Made by a program: the position numbers and the translations under genes. Under the pieces are notes generated by a model that made no database searches, was not told where the DNA came from, and saw nothing but the letters and a program-made list of their open reading frames with translations. Source: Gammaproteobacteria bacterium (GTDB lineage: Bacteria; Pseudomonadota; Gammaproteobacteria; Pseudomonadales; Azotimanducaceae). From it: a stretch of DNA of 64,000 bases. The DNA lies in the NCBI GenBank assembly GCA_028821515.1, contig JAPPGA010000016.1, forward strand, positions 1 through 64,000, given 5' to 3'. This document shows, in pieces, positions 45,189 to 55,456 of this stretch. Each line of letters opens with the position of its first letter. Position 1 is the first letter of the stretch.

Positions 45189-45815
45189 CTATTCCTCCCA
45201 GCGGTCCCAGCACATGGTTTCTTCGACGGGCAGACGTGTGACCGGCCCGAAGTTTCCGGACGGATAGCCGACCGGAATGAGGCAGAAAGGTGCCATGTCG
45301 TCCGGTAGATGGAGCACTTCGCGCACCGCCGCGCGGTCCGACAGGCCCAGCGTGGTCGGCGTCGCGCCCAGTCCCAGCGCCCGGGCAGCCAGCAGCAGGT
45401 TCTGTACCGCCGGCCATATCGAGCCGCCGCCCCTGGCTCCAGCCTGGGGGTTATCGACGACCGACTCACCAAATCGGTAACAGGCGATGACGAGCGCCGG
45501 AATGTCCTGCATGTGCTCAGCCTGCCAGCGCACCGCGGCGAGCAGGCGCTGCCTTTTCTCGTCTGGAGGTTCTTCTTCCGTGCGCACGTCGATATACCGC
45601 GTCGCGGCCGCCTTGTTCAGGGCGGCCAGTCGCGATCGCTGTTCGGCATCCCGAACGACGATCCACCGTGCGCCCTGCTGGTTGGAACCCGTCGGCGCCT
45701 GGTTGGCGGCGTCGATCAGCTTGAGCAGCAGGTTCTCCGGCACCGGGTCCGGCTTGAGCCGCCGCATCGCGCGGCAGTTGTAGATCGTCTCGAAGATTCC
45801 CATTTCGGTTGCCAT
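45189..45815 (-). CDS. Nitroreductase family protein
   Basis: NCRAMRRLKPDPVPENLLLKLIDAANQAPTGSNQQGARWIVV; IWPAVQNLLLAARALGLGATPTTL. Confidence 0.93.
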   Translation of the reverse strand: MATEMGIFETIYNCRAMRRLKPDPVPENLLLKLIDAANQAPTGSNQQGARWIVVRDAEQRSRLAALNKAAATRYIDVRTEEEPPDEKRQRLLAAVRWQAEHMQDIPALVIACYRFGESVVDNPQAGARGGGSIWPAVQNLLLAARALGLGATPTTLGLSDRAAVREVLHLPDDMAPFCLIPVGYPSGNFGPVTRLPVEETMCWDRWEE

Positions 45816-45860
45816 GGTTGCTCCCTGCGTTTCGGCCGTGTTGTAGCGAGTGCGCCTGCG

Positions 45861-47120
45861 TCAGTCCTCGATCGCGGCGTAGATCATGTTCTTGAGTTCT
45901 CCCCGGAAGTTGAAGACGCCGTAGGGCATGAGCTGGGTCATGAACACGACGGACAACTGTTCGACCGGATCCACCCACATGATGGTGGATGCGGCGCCGC
46001 CCCAGTAGAAGTCGCTGGCGCTGGGGCCGCCCGTCCCGACCACGTCCAGCGACATGGCGAAACCGAGGCCGAAGCCGACGCCCGCGTAAGGCGTCTCGGC
46101 AAACCTCCCCACCGCAATCTCGGTCATGTCGCAGCCATTCGCCAGGTGATTCCGGGTCATCAGCCGAAGTGTGCGAGGACCCAGGATGCGTGCGCCGTCC
46201 AGTTCCCCGCCACGGCACAACATTTCGCAGAAACGCAGGTAGTCCTGGGTGGTGCTGATCAGTCCGCCGCCGCCGGAGAAGAACGTGGGATGGGTGCGCA
46301 AAGCACTTGTCTCGGGATCGTCGAGGACCTTCAGCGCGCCGCCGGGTTGCCACTGGTAGCTCGCGGACAGCCTGCCCGCCTTCGATTCCGGGACACTGAA
46401 GGCGGTGTCGGGCATCCCGAGGGGTTCGAAGATGTGCTCCTCGAAGTAGCGGTCCAGCGGCGTGCCGGACAACGCTTCGACCAGGTAGCCGCAGACGTCC
46501 GTGGCGCAGGAGTAGTGCCACCGCTCGCCGGGGTCGTAGTACAGGGGGACGCCGGCAAGCTTGTCGACAAAGGTCTGCAGTGTCTCGCCGGGGCCACGCC
46601 GGGCTCCCGCGCGCTGGTAGGCCTTGTCCACCGGATGATCGGATCCGCCGTAGGAGAGTCCGGCGGTATGGCCGAGGATGTGGCGGAAAGTCATCGGACG
46701 CCTGGCGGGACGCGTGATCATATTCTCGTCGTTTCCCGAGACGTAGACCTCCTGCCCCCGCCAGGCGGGGATAACGCTGTGGACGGGGTCGTTCAGTTGA
46801 AACATGCCCCGTTCCCAGAGCTGCATCAGCGCCACCGAAGTGATCGGCTTCGTCATCGAGTGGATGCGGAACAGGGTGTCGTCGGCCATGGTCCGCCCGC
46901 GCTCGAGGTCCATGTGACCGAATGACGCGAAGCAGGCAAGCTCGCCGCGCCGCGCGACGGCGAGTTGGCAGCCGGCGATGTGCTGCGGTTCGACGTAGTC
47001 GTGTTCGAGGTGATCGACAACGCGTTGCAGGCGCTCCGCGTTGAGTCCGGCCTCTGCCGCCGCCGTTTCGCTGATCCCTGGTGCCATCGCTCCCCCGTGC
47101 CGATACGCGAAATGGAGCAT
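45861..47120 (-). CDS. Serine beta-lactamase-like hydrolase
   Basis: SxxK motif RIHSMTKPITSVAL; HTAGLSYG; C-terminal WVDPVEQLSVVFMTQLMPYG. Confidence 0.93.
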   Translation of the reverse strand: MLHFAYRHGGAMAPGISETAAAEAGLNAERLQRVVDHLEHDYVEPQHIAGCQLAVARRGELACFASFGHMDLERGRTMADDTLFRIHSMTKPITSVALMQLWERGMFQLNDPVHSVIPAWRGQEVYVSGNDENMITRPARRPMTFRHILGHTAGLSYGGSDHPVDKAYQRAGARRGPGETLQTFVDKLAGVPLYYDPGERWHYSCATDVCGYLVEALSGTPLDRYFEEHIFEPLGMPDTAFSVPESKAGRLSASYQWQPGGALKVLDDPETSALRTHPTFFSGGGGLISTTQDYLRFCEMLCRGGELDGARILGPRTLRLMTRNHLANGCDMTEIAVGRFAETPYAGVGFGLGFAMSLDVVGTGGPSASDFYWGGAASTIMWVDPVEQLSVVFMTQLMPYGVFNFRGELKNMIYAAIED

Positions 47121-47309
47121 GGTACATGGCTGTCCTTTCTGGCGCAGTTCACGCAACAGGGAATGGAGGCGAAGCGAAGGGGGGCGTTGAAAGGTAGGTT
47201 GGGCGGTTTCTGTCGACCGTCGACTCGGCGATACTCCGTCTTCGTGTTGACCGCTGCACAAGGCCCGTTTACGGTTCGCGTCCCGCCGAACAACGCGCGA
47301 GTATTCAGC

Positions 47310-47951
47310 ATGAAACTCACCCTCAACGAGACGCGCATCGTCGGCTGTCTCATGGAGAAGGCAGTTGTCACGCCGGATCAATGCCCCCTGACGCTGAACG
47401 CCCTGGTGGCTGCCTGCAACCAGAAGTCAAGCCGGGATCCGGTATTGTCGCTGGACAGAGGCACCGTGCAGCGTACGGCGCGCGAGTTGGAAGAGAAGTG
47501 CCTGGTCGCGACCGAGGAGAATTTCAGGACCGGCGTGATGAAGTACCGGCAGCGACTCTGCAATACGACGTTCAGTGACTTCCATTTTGCCGAAGACGAG
47601 TACGCGGTCGTTTGTTTGCTGATGTTGCGCGGTCCGCAGACACCCGGTGAATTACGCACGCGTTGCGGTCGCTTGCATGCCTTCGCCGACAATGAATCCG
47701 TTGCCAGCACCTTGCTCAGGCTGACAGACCCGGGTCGCGAAGGCGGACCGGTCGTAGCGCGGCTGGCGCGAGTTCCGGGCCGCCGGGACCATCAGTATGC
47801 ACACCTGTTCGCGGGGGAGATCGAATCGGTGCCAATGGAACCGGTGGTCGGGCGCTCGGCGGCGCGGCCGAGTCGCCTGGCGGAGCTGGAAGCCCGAGTT
47901 GACGCGCTGGAACTTGAGCTGGCGGCGCTGAAGGGGCAACTGTCGACATAG
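47310..47951 (+). CDS. YceH family (DUF480) protein
   Basis: [67 protein letters not shown]. Confidence 0.93.
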   Translation: MKLTLNETRIVGCLMEKAVVTPDQCPLTLNALVAACNQKSSRDPVLSLDRGTVQRTARELEEKCLVATEENFRTGVMKYRQRLCNTTFSDFHFAEDEYAVVCLLMLRGPQTPGELRTRCGRLHAFADNESVASTLLRLTDPGREGGPVVARLARVPGRRDHQYAHLFAGEIESVPMEPVVGRSAARPSRLAELEARVDALELELAALKGQLST

Positions 47952-48027
47952 ATTGCCCCGTTTGCCGGGTATGGATTCGCGGGGCGCTTCAGACATAATG
48001 CGCGGCTGCTCTCGGCCCCGATGCCCC

Positions 48028-49854
48028 ATGGAAATCCGCAACGTCGCCATCATCGCCCATGTCGACCACGGCAAGACCACGCTGGTGGACTGCCTACTGC
48101 GGCAAACGGCGAGCACTTCGTCGCGCGTCGAGATCGCCGAGCGCGCGCTGGACAGCAACGAACTGGAACGCGAGCGCGGCATTACGATCCTCTCAAAGAC
48201 GACATCCGTGGAACACGCCGGATGCCGCATCAATATCGTCGATACGCCGGGGCATACGGATTTCGGCGGCGAGGTGGAGCGGATCATGTCGATGGTTGAC
48301 TCGGTCCTGCTGGTCGTCGATGCGGTGGAGGGGCCGATGCCGCAGACCCGTTTCGTCACCAGCAAGGCGTTCGCGGCGGGTCTCGACCCCATACTGGTGG
48401 TGAACAAGATCGACCGTGACAGCGCGGCGCCGCATCGGGTCGTCGACGAAGTCTTCGACCTGTTCGACCGGCTTGGAGCCAGCGAGTCGCAGCTCGACTT
48501 TCCTGTGGCGTTCACGTCGGCCACGCGAGGTATCGCCGGCCTCGATCCCGAACGGATGGCGGACGACATGATTCCGCTTCTCGACCTCGTGGTGGAGTGC
48601 GCGCGCCCGCCGAAGACCGATGCCGAAGGGCCGCTGCAAATGCAGGTCAGCACGCTGGATTACTCGACCTATGTGGGGGTCATCGGCATCGGGCGCGTGA
48701 TGCGGGGTACTGTCACACCGCGGATGCCGGTGGCGGTGGTGAACGCGGACGGGGTCGCCCGCCGCGCCAGGGTGCTGTCGGTGCACGCGAACCGGGGCCT
48801 CACGCGGATCGAGCTGCCATCGGCCTCGGCCGGTGACATCGTCTGCATTACCGGTATCGACGACATCGGGGTGTCCGACACCGTCTGCGACGTCAATGCC
48901 ATCGATCCACTCCCGCCGCTGGCCGTGGATGAACCAACGCTGACCATGATGTTCCGGGTCAATACGAGCCCGTTCGCCGGGCGCGAAGGCAGGTTCCTGA
49001 CCAGCCGCCAGATCCGGGACCGGCTGCTGCGGGAGGCTTCGCACAACGTTGCGCTGCGTGTCGAGGAGACCGACGATCCGGACCAGTTCAAGGTTTCTGG
49101 CCGCGGCGAGCTTCATCTCTCGGTGTTGCTCGAGACGATGCGCCGGGAGGGGTACGAATGCGCCGTCTCGCGGCCGACGGTCATCATGCGCGTCGTCGAC
49201 GGGGAGCGCCTCGAGCCGTTCGAGACCGTGGCCTTCGACATCGAAGCGGATCACCAGGGGCGGCTGATGGAAGCACTGGGTGAGCGCAAGGGCCAACTGG
49301 TCGACCTGCAGCACGACGGCGCGGGCCGCGTCCGGCTTGTCAGCAAACTGGCGACGAGAGCGCTGCTGGGCTTTCGCGCGGTATTCACGTCGCTCACGTC
49401 GGGTACGGGCATCATGAGCTTTTCCTCGGCCGGCTATGGTCCCGCGGTTCCCGGGCTCGAGACCGGACGCCAGGCCGGCGTCCTGATATCCAAGGAGACC
49501 GGCAGGGCCGTCGGCTATGCGCTCTTCAACCTGCAGGCGCGCGGGCGCCTGCTGGTGCGTCCCGGAGATGAGCTGTACGAAGGCATGGTGGTGGGTGTCC
49601 ACCAGCGTTCAAATGACCTGACGGTCAATCCGCTGCGGGAGAAGAAACTCACCAATATCCGGGCGGCGGGAAGCGACGAGAACATCCTGCTGGCCGCGCC
49701 GATGGAACTGTCGCTGGAACAGGCCCTCGAGTTCATCGACGACGACGAACTCGTCGAGGTCACCCCGGCATCGATCCGCATTCGCAAACGGCACTTGCGG
49801 GAGAGCGCCCGCCGCCGGGCGGGAGCGGAGGTCCTGGCTGCTCGCGGGCAGTAG
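48028..49854 (+). CDS. typA: Translational GTPase TypA/BipA
   Basis: [61 protein letters not shown]. Confidence 0.97.
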   Translation: MEIRNVAIIAHVDHGKTTLVDCLLRQTASTSSRVEIAERALDSNELERERGITILSKTTSVEHAGCRINIVDTPGHTDFGGEVERIMSMVDSVLLVVDAVEGPMPQTRFVTSKAFAAGLDPILVVNKIDRDSAAPHRVVDEVFDLFDRLGASESQLDFPVAFTSATRGIAGLDPERMADDMIPLLDLVVECARPPKTDAEGPLQMQVSTLDYSTYVGVIGIGRVMRGTVTPRMPVAVVNADGVARRARVLSVHANRGLTRIELPSASAGDIVCITGIDDIGVSDTVCDVNAIDPLPPLAVDEPTLTMMFRVNTSPFAGREGRFLTSRQIRDRLLREASHNVALRVEETDDPDQFKVSGRGELHLSVLLETMRREGYECAVSRPTVIMRVVDGERLEPFETVAFDIEADHQGRLMEALGERKGQLVDLQHDGAGRVRLVSKLATRALLGFRAVFTSLTSGTGIMSFSSAGYGPAVPGLETGRQAGVLISKETGRAVGYALFNLQARGRLLVRPGDELYEGMVVGVHQRSNDLTVNPLREKKLTNIRAAGSDENILLAAPMELSLEQALEFIDDDELVEVTPASIRIRKRHLRESARRRAGAEVLAARGQ

Positions 49855-49871
49855 GTGACGGCAAGCCCGGG

Positions 49872-50648
49872 TCACACGTCCACGAGGGTCCAGCGCACGC
49901 CGCAGACGTCTACCCGGTCATCCGCCACGTAGCAGTTGCGCCGTTTTGCCGCGGCGAGAATCCTGTCCCGATCCCGTACCGCGAGATCGATGGCGCCTAG
50001 GCCCGGCCCACGCCCATCCGTCGCCTCCACGAAGCGCAGGGTGACGTTGTTGAGCGCGATACTCAGCGCGGCGCCGTCACGGGTCACGGGCAGATCGGTG
50101 ACATGGCCCCAGAGCTCCGCTATCGCGATCGGATCCGGACCCTGCAGTTCTACGGCGAGGTAGTCCACCGTCACGTCCTGGGCAACCTTGTCCTCCCATC
50201 CCGTGCCCCCGGCGGGCATCCAGTTGCCGTTGAAGTCGTCGTGCCGGTCCCAGTCGATCTCCAGGAACGACGCGATCATGTCGCGCGGATGCAGCTGGCA
50301 GATGTTCCAGTTCTCCCGCTGCGACTCCATGGCGATGCGCACGCCGCGGTCGAGCGCGCGCTGGCGCGCTGCCAGCTGTGTCGCCTTGTCGGCGCCCTGG
50401 GTGATCACCATATAACCGCCGTCGCCACCCCGCCGGTCAAGGTATCGTCCGCCGGCGGTACTGTCTTCGACAGGCGCCACCACCTCGAGGAAGTTGCGTC
50501 CGATCGGCATGAGCGTGTTCTCGAGGCCCCATTGGCCCACCCCGGGATCGACGAAGCACGACCTGATGCCGAAAACGTGGGTGAGACTGTCTATCGCCGG
50601 CGCGAGTTCGCGGGCGATCAGGCAGATCTGGCGCAGTTGGATGATCAT
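49872..50648 (-). CDS. VOC/glyoxalase-like domain protein
   Basis: LRQICLIARELAPAIDSLTHVFGI...GLENTLMPIGRNFLEVVAPV. Confidence 0.88.
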   Translation of the reverse strand: MIIQLRQICLIARELAPAIDSLTHVFGIRSCFVDPGVGQWGLENTLMPIGRNFLEVVAPVEDSTAGGRYLDRRGGDGGYMVITQGADKATQLAARQRALDRGVRIAMESQRENWNICQLHPRDMIASFLEIDWDRHDDFNGNWMPAGGTGWEDKVAQDVTVDYLAVELQGPDPIAIAELWGHVTDLPVTRDGAALSIALNNVTLRFVEATDGRGPGLGAIDLAVRDRDRILAAAKRRNCYVADDRVDVCGVRWTLVDV

Positions 50649-50670
50649 CGTCCCTCCCGGGTGGCGGATG

Positions 50671-51891
50671 CTATGCGTTGCGGGCGTTGCCCATCTGATT
50701 CATGTATCCCGGTGGCCGTCCCCTGTCCCAGACGTGGGCGCGGGCGACGTCTTCGTTCAGGTCGGCTCCCCAGCCCGGGCGGTCGGGGATCAGCACGTCA
50801 CCGTGATCGAATTCCATTTTCTCGGTGATGAGGTCGTCCTTCCACGGCACGTCGTCGATGTCGATTTCGCAGATGCGAACGTTTGGAATCACGGCGCAGA
50901 GATGCACGGAGTGCAGGGTCGAGAGATGGCTGTAGTAGTTGTGCGGCGCACAGTTGACCTCGAACGTCTCCGCCATGTCTGCGACCTTTTTCGCCGGGCC
51001 GAAACCGTTCCAGGGAAGGTCGATCATGCACACGTCCATGGAGCGGGCCTCGAAGTAGCGCCGGTAGTCGCGCGGACCGAACAGGTTCTCGCCGGAGCAG
51101 ACCGTTACGCTGGTCGCATCGCGGATTTCCCGCAACCCATCGGGTTCATACATGTCTATCTCGACCCACATCATGCGCAGGTCTTCAAGCGCCCTGCAGA
51201 TGCGTGTCGCCGCTTCCACGCGGAAGTTGAAATTCAGGTCGAGCGCGATATCGATGTTCGGCCCGACCGCATCCCTGAATGTTCCGATCAGTGTGCGGAT
51301 GTGGTCTATCGTAGCGTTGTCTATGGTGCCGTCGGTAGTGCCCTGGCCGCCGCCGAAGCCGCCAAAGTAGACTCTCGCCGGGTCACCGGGATAGACGATG
51401 TTCGTCTTCAGTGCCGTAAACCCGCGGTCGGCCACTTCCCTTCCCAACGCACTGATGTCGTCCCAGGTCCGAAGCGGCGGTACGCCGATAATGTCGGCAT
51501 TGCGCGCGCGGGACGTTCCGCAGTGTGACCAATAGACGCGCTGGCGTCGCCGGATGGGTCCCCCGAACAGTTCGTACACGGGTACGCCGAGCGCCTTCGC
51601 CTTGATGTCCCACAAGGCGAGTTCGATGCCCGCGATGGCCTTCGCGGCGATACCGCCCGGACTTTGCCGCGACATGCGATACAGGTCCCAGTAACGCGCC
51701 TCCACCGGACGCGGATCCTCACCCAGGAGCATCTTCTCGAATTCCTGGGCAGCCGCTGCGACGCTGTAGGGCATCCGCCCGTCGGAGCACTCGCCGTAGC
51801 CGGTGACATCGGCGTCGGTGCGCACGGCGACAAACGTCCACGGGCGCCACCCCGCGTCGACGACGAAGGTATCGATCCCGGTGATTTTCAT
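50671..51891 (-). CDS. Mandelate racemase/enolase superfamily protein
   Basis: GIELALWDIKAKALGVPVYELFGGPIR; GFTALKTNIVYPG; CSGENLFGPRDYRRYFE; CAPHNYYSHLS. Confidence 0.93.
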   Translation of the reverse strand: MKITGIDTFVVDAGWRPWTFVAVRTDADVTGYGECSDGRMPYSVAAAAQEFEKMLLGEDPRPVEARYWDLYRMSRQSPGGIAAKAIAGIELALWDIKAKALGVPVYELFGGPIRRRQRVYWSHCGTSRARNADIIGVPPLRTWDDISALGREVADRGFTALKTNIVYPGDPARVYFGGFGGGQGTTDGTIDNATIDHIRTLIGTFRDAVGPNIDIALDLNFNFRVEAATRICRALEDLRMMWVEIDMYEPDGLREIRDATSVTVCSGENLFGPRDYRRYFEARSMDVCMIDLPWNGFGPAKKVADMAETFEVNCAPHNYYSHLSTLHSVHLCAVIPNVRICEIDIDDVPWKDDLITEKMEFDHGDVLIPDRPGWGADLNEDVARAHVWDRGRPPGYMNQMGNARNA

Positions 51892-51987
51892 GGATTGCTT
51901 CCCTCCACCCGTGGTCCGGGCGCCAACGCGAACGTCGAAGATGATCTATCCGCGCGCGGGGGCAGGCAAGCAAAACGGACTAGCAGG

Positions 51988-52027
51988 CTGCGCCGTAGAA
52001 CGGCACGCAGTGCCGATCAAGGCGCAG
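51988..52027. repeat. Nested hairpin: outer CTGCGCC/GGCGCAG, inner CGGCAC-GCA-GTGCCG
   Basis: Both stems perfect; immediately precedes dispersed repeat copy 3. Confidence 0.65.
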
Positions 52028-52031
52028 GGTG

Positions 52032-52095
52032 GTAGGTGGGCTTGGGCGGGGGTGAAACACGGCGCGCCCGAAGGGCCGGCGGATTTCATGGCGCT
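52032..52095 (+). repeat. Dispersed intergenic repeat, copy 3
   Basis: GTAGGTGGGCTTGGGCGGGGGTGAAACACGGCGCGCCCGAAGGGCCGGCGGATTTCATGGCGCT. Confidence 0.75.
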
Positions 52096-52972
52096 ATCGG
52101 CGCGAGAGCGCCAGGCCGCCAACGATCATGGCAAGGGCGACGACAGCACTTGGGTGGATGTCCTCGCCGAGGACGTTCGCGATCAGTATCAGCGACAGGA
52201 AGGGCGACAGGAATATGAGTTGGCCGATCCGGCCGGCGTTGCCGGTCAGTGCCAGCGCCCGGTGCCAGAGCAGGAACGTGACTCCCGTCTCGACCAGGCC
52301 AACCCAGGCTCCGTAGCCGACGACCCTGAGATTGAGGGCGGGCAGGCCGGCGGTCATCCAGCAGATCGCGCCAACGGCCATGGTGGCGACGGCGAATCCG
52401 TTCAGCATGAGCGGTACCGGGTGAATGCCGAGCCGCACGGTCAGGAGCCAGTACATGGCCCAGATGACGGAACTCGACAGCGCGAGCGCCGTGCCGAGCG
52501 GGTCGAAGCGGCCGAAACCGTCGAACTCGCCCTGCGTCAGCAGCACGACCACGCCGGCGTATCCGACGCCGATGCCCGCCCAGCCACGCGCCGAGAGGCG
52601 TTGGCGGAGCAGGGGTATCGCGAGCAGCGCCAGGGCGATGGCCCAGGTGAAGTTCAGCGGCTGCGCGATCTGTGCGGGCAACCGATCGTAGGCCTCGAAC
52701 AGTACGAGGTAGTAGGCGAGGGGATTCAGCAGTCCCAGCGCCGCCGCGATGAAGTGCTGGCGCAGCGTCAGCGTTGCCGTGACGAACGGCCGCGCGGCAG
52801 CGAAGAAGGCGAGCGCGACCAGGCATCCGAGAAACAGCAGTTGCACCGGTGCGAGTTCGCGCAGGCCGAGCTTGAAACCGGTCGCCACCGTCGACCAGAG
52901 GGCGACGGCGACGAGCGCGAAGAGGATGGCGCGGCGCTCCGATTCGCGGGCGTTGACGGGTGGATTGTCCAT
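52094..52972 (-). CDS. EamA/DMT family transporter
   Basis: Ten hydrophobic segments in two EamA-like halves (ILFALVAVALWSTVATGFKLGLRELAPVQLLFL...). Confidence 0.9.
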   Translation of the reverse strand: MDNPPVNARESERRAILFALVAVALWSTVATGFKLGLRELAPVQLLFLGCLVALAFFAAARPFVTATLTLRQHFIAAALGLLNPLAYYLVLFEAYDRLPAQIAQPLNFTWAIALALLAIPLLRQRLSARGWAGIGVGYAGVVVLLTQGEFDGFGRFDPLGTALALSSSVIWAMYWLLTVRLGIHPVPLMLNGFAVATMAVGAICWMTAGLPALNLRVVGYGAWVGLVETGVTFLLWHRALALTGNAGRIGQLIFLSPFLSLILIANVLGEDIHPSAVVALAMIVGGLALSRR

Positions 52973-53003
52973 CGGGACGGTGGCCGTGCAGCGGGTTCCT
53001 CAC

Positions 53004-53729
53004 ATGGTATCGTCACCATGTTCTGTTATTCTTGCGCTCCCGTACTTTCTCGGGCTATTCGAGGTGCTTGGGGCAAGGAGGTCATCTATCACGGGGACAT
53101 GCACGTTCACGGCAGGTCGCACCTGGCGCGGGGTTGCCTGGCTCGTGGCGCTGCTCCTGCTGCCCGTGCCGGGGAGCGAGAGCGTCCGCGCCGAGGAGGT
53201 GGACGAATCGGCGCTGCCGGAGTTGCCTGCCAAGATCAGGGCGCAACTGGAAGCGAACCAGTTACGGCGTGAAATCGAACTTGAACAACTGCGCCGGGAA
53301 CTGGAGGACCTGAAGGGATTCGACGATGCTGACGTGGCGCGGAAGATCGAGCGGTTGGGCGAGTTGCGAAGACTATTGGAAGTTGACCGTGATGTTCGCG
53401 AACTGCTTGAGAATTCGCCCGAAATGGCGGAAGAATACGAACGCATCGTCCAGGCGACCGCGCTGAGCCCACCCGAAACTCCGCGGGGCTTCTGCGCCTG
53501 TCTCGAGAGTGCCCGGGTACATTGGCTCGGCCAGGGCGACCAGGCGGGTCAGGTCACCGTCTTCCTTGACGGCGCGTACTACGACGTGCGTGCCGGTGAA
53601 ACGATCGGGAGCAGCCGTTGCAGCGTGGGGCAGACCCTTTCCGGAAGCGTTGTCCTGCAGTGCGGCACGCAGAGAGCGATTCGGGGACTCTACAGCCCCG
53701 TCGAAAGGACCCCGCACACCTCGCAATGA
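53004..53729 (+). CDS. PilP-like type IV pilus accessory protein (start uncertain)
   Basis: TM/signal WLVALLLLPVPGSESVRA, coiled coil, C-terminal TVFLDGAYYDVRAGETIGSSRCSVG; directly upstream of the pilus ATPase (ATGA overlap). Confidence 0.65.
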   Translation: MVSSPCSVILALPYFLGLFEVLGARRSSITGTCTFTAGRTWRGVAWLVALLLLPVPGSESVRAEEVDESALPELPAKIRAQLEANQLRREIELEQLRRELEDLKGFDDADVARKIERLGELRRLLEVDRDVRELLENSPEMAEEYERIVQATALSPPETPRGFCACLESARVHWLGQGDQAGQVTVFLDGAYYDVRAGETIGSSRCSVGQTLSGSVVLQCGTQRAIRGLYSPVERTPHTSQ

Positions 53730-55456
53730 GCGACATCGCGGAGAATCAACGCCGATCCCTGGACATCTTGCCCGGACGGGAGGATGGCGCGGCACCCGTG
53801 ACAGGTGAAACGAGCGCTGCCGGCGAGACGGACCACATGGTCGACGAGTCCGTCGTGGAGCTGGAGGTGGATCGCATCCAGCGGCTCGCCGCGACCTGGG
53901 GCGTGACGCCGATCCTTGTGCGCGAGGACCTGGTTACTCAGCAGCCGGCCATGTCCCTGCAGGCCTGGTTGCGGGACAGCGCGGACGGAAAGCTCTGCAT
54001 CATGGAGGACGGCTCCATCATCACTGCCGATCCCGACGCTCCCCAGGTGGAAGCTGCCAGGGCGCTGATGGGACTGAAACGGATTCCCTTCCAGGTGCGG
54101 CCCGCCATGTCCGAGGTGGTGCGGGCCGCTCTCAGGCGGCTCGACGAAGACGAGATCGGCGACGATATGTTGATCGAGGACGACCGCACGGAAACGGACG
54201 TGTCGCGGTTGTTCCTGTCGATCCTCGACGCTGCCGTCAACCGCGAAGCGTCCGACATCCACTTTGAGATGCGTGGTAGCGAAGCCAGCATACGTTTTCG
54301 CGTCAACGGCCAGATGATCGAATACGACCGTATCTCGGCGCGAGAGACTATCGCGATCGGCAACTACCTTTTCAACGCCGAGGCGAAGCGCGGCGCGCTC
54401 CAGTTCAATACCTACATGCCGCTCAACGCCTCGGCGCAGTTCCCGGTGCGCGGTCAGACGGTCGCGACCCGCTTCGCCACCGCGCCGGATATCCGGGGCG
54501 TCGACATCTTCGTGCGGATCTGGCGCCCGGATGCGGAAGCCTGGCCCCTGGAGGACCTCGGGTATACGCGGTTGCAGCGCGACCTGTTGCGCGAGGCATT
54601 CGGCCGGCCGTACGGCGTTATCGTCTTCTCCGGGCCGACCGGTTCTGGCAAGAGCACTTCCATGAGCGCCGTTCTGGAGACGCTTCCGGAGTCACTCAAG
54701 GTCGTTTCCCTGGAAGAACCCGTGGAACGGGAACTGCCGAACGTGACGCACATCGCCATCTCCGACATCACCGATCACGGCGGCTGGGAGAACCTGCGGG
54801 GAGGGTTGAACCGTTGGGACTCCAACATAAACGTGCTCGGCGAGATCAAGGACAGGGAGACTGCGGACTCCATCAAAGACCTGGTGACGGCGGGCAAGCT
54901 GACCATCACGACGCTGCACGCCTCGAACGTCCTGACGGTGCCATCGCGCATGGAGGACCTGGGCGTCGATCATTCACTGCTGTGCGATCCCAACTTCCTT
55001 GTCCTGCTGATCAACCAGCGCCTTGTCCCGGAACTGTGCCGAGCTTGCAAGACGCCGTTCACCGAGGCGGAACACGTGGACCGGGATTCGCGCCATCGCT
55101 TTTCCCGCCTGTTCGCGGAGGAGATGGAGCGTGTTTTCGTGCGTGGTTCCGGATGCGCCGAGTGCAGCAACTCCGGCATAGTCGGTCGTCTTCTCGCGGC
55201 AGAGATGGTGATGATCGACGAGACGTCGCTCGACTTCATCCGCAACCGCGATCCGCTTCGCTGGCGCCAGCACCTTTCCGCTCATGGCTGGCGACCCATT
55301 ACCGACCACATGCTCAGGCACGTACGCGCCGGACGCGTTGACCCGGTGGACGCTGAACGCGCGGCGGGCCGGCTGGACGCGACGCAAACGCCTGTCTTCG
55401 ACTACCGCGAGCGTGCAGAGCTTGTCGATGACGAAGCGGAAGAGGCGGACGCATGA
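53726..55456 (+). CDS. Type II/IV secretion-type assembly ATPase (PilQ of R64-like / GspE-PilB family)
   Basis: Walker A FSGPTGSGKSTSM; NINVLGEIKDRETADSI; CRAC...CAEC zinc motif; ASDIHFE. Confidence 0.93.
   Translation: MSDIAENQRRSLDILPGREDGAAPVTGETSAAGETDHMVDESVVELEVDRIQRLAATWGVTPILVREDLVTQQPAMSLQAWLRDSADGKLCIMEDGSIITADPDAPQVEAARALMGLKRIPFQVRPAMSEVVRAALRRLDEDEIGDDMLIEDDRTETDVSRLFLSILDAAVNREASDIHFEMRGSEASIRFRVNGQMIEYDRISARETIAIGNYLFNAEAKRGALQFNTYMPLNASAQFPVRGQTVATRFATAPDIRGVDIFVRIWRPDAEAWPLEDLGYTRLQRDLLREAFGRPYGVIVFSGPTGSGKSTSMSAVLETLPESLKVVSLEEPVERELPNVTHIAISDITDHGGWENLRGGLNRWDSNINVLGEIKDRETADSIKDLVTAGKLTITTLHASNVLTVPSRMEDLGVDHSLLCDPNFLVLLINQRLVPELCRACKTPFTEAEHVDRDSRHRFSRLFAEEMERVFVRGSGCAECSNSGIVGRLLAAEMVMIDETSLDFIRNRDPLRWRQHLSAHGWRPITDHMLRHVRAGRVDPVDAERAAGRLDATQTPVFDYRERAELVDDEAEEADA

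Noticed and set aside
45517-47127. 536-aa minus-strand ORF overlapping the nitroreductase and beta-lactamase
   Set aside because: Alternative frame of two well-supported genes.
52086-53003. 305-aa frame overlapping eamA
   Set aside because: Arg-rich alternative frame; 52094..52972 gives a proper transmembrane transporter.
51803-53272. 489-aa plus-strand ORF antisense to the EamA transporter and upstream of pilP
   Set aside because: R/Q/G-rich shadow frame; the minus strand encodes a clear EamA transporter.
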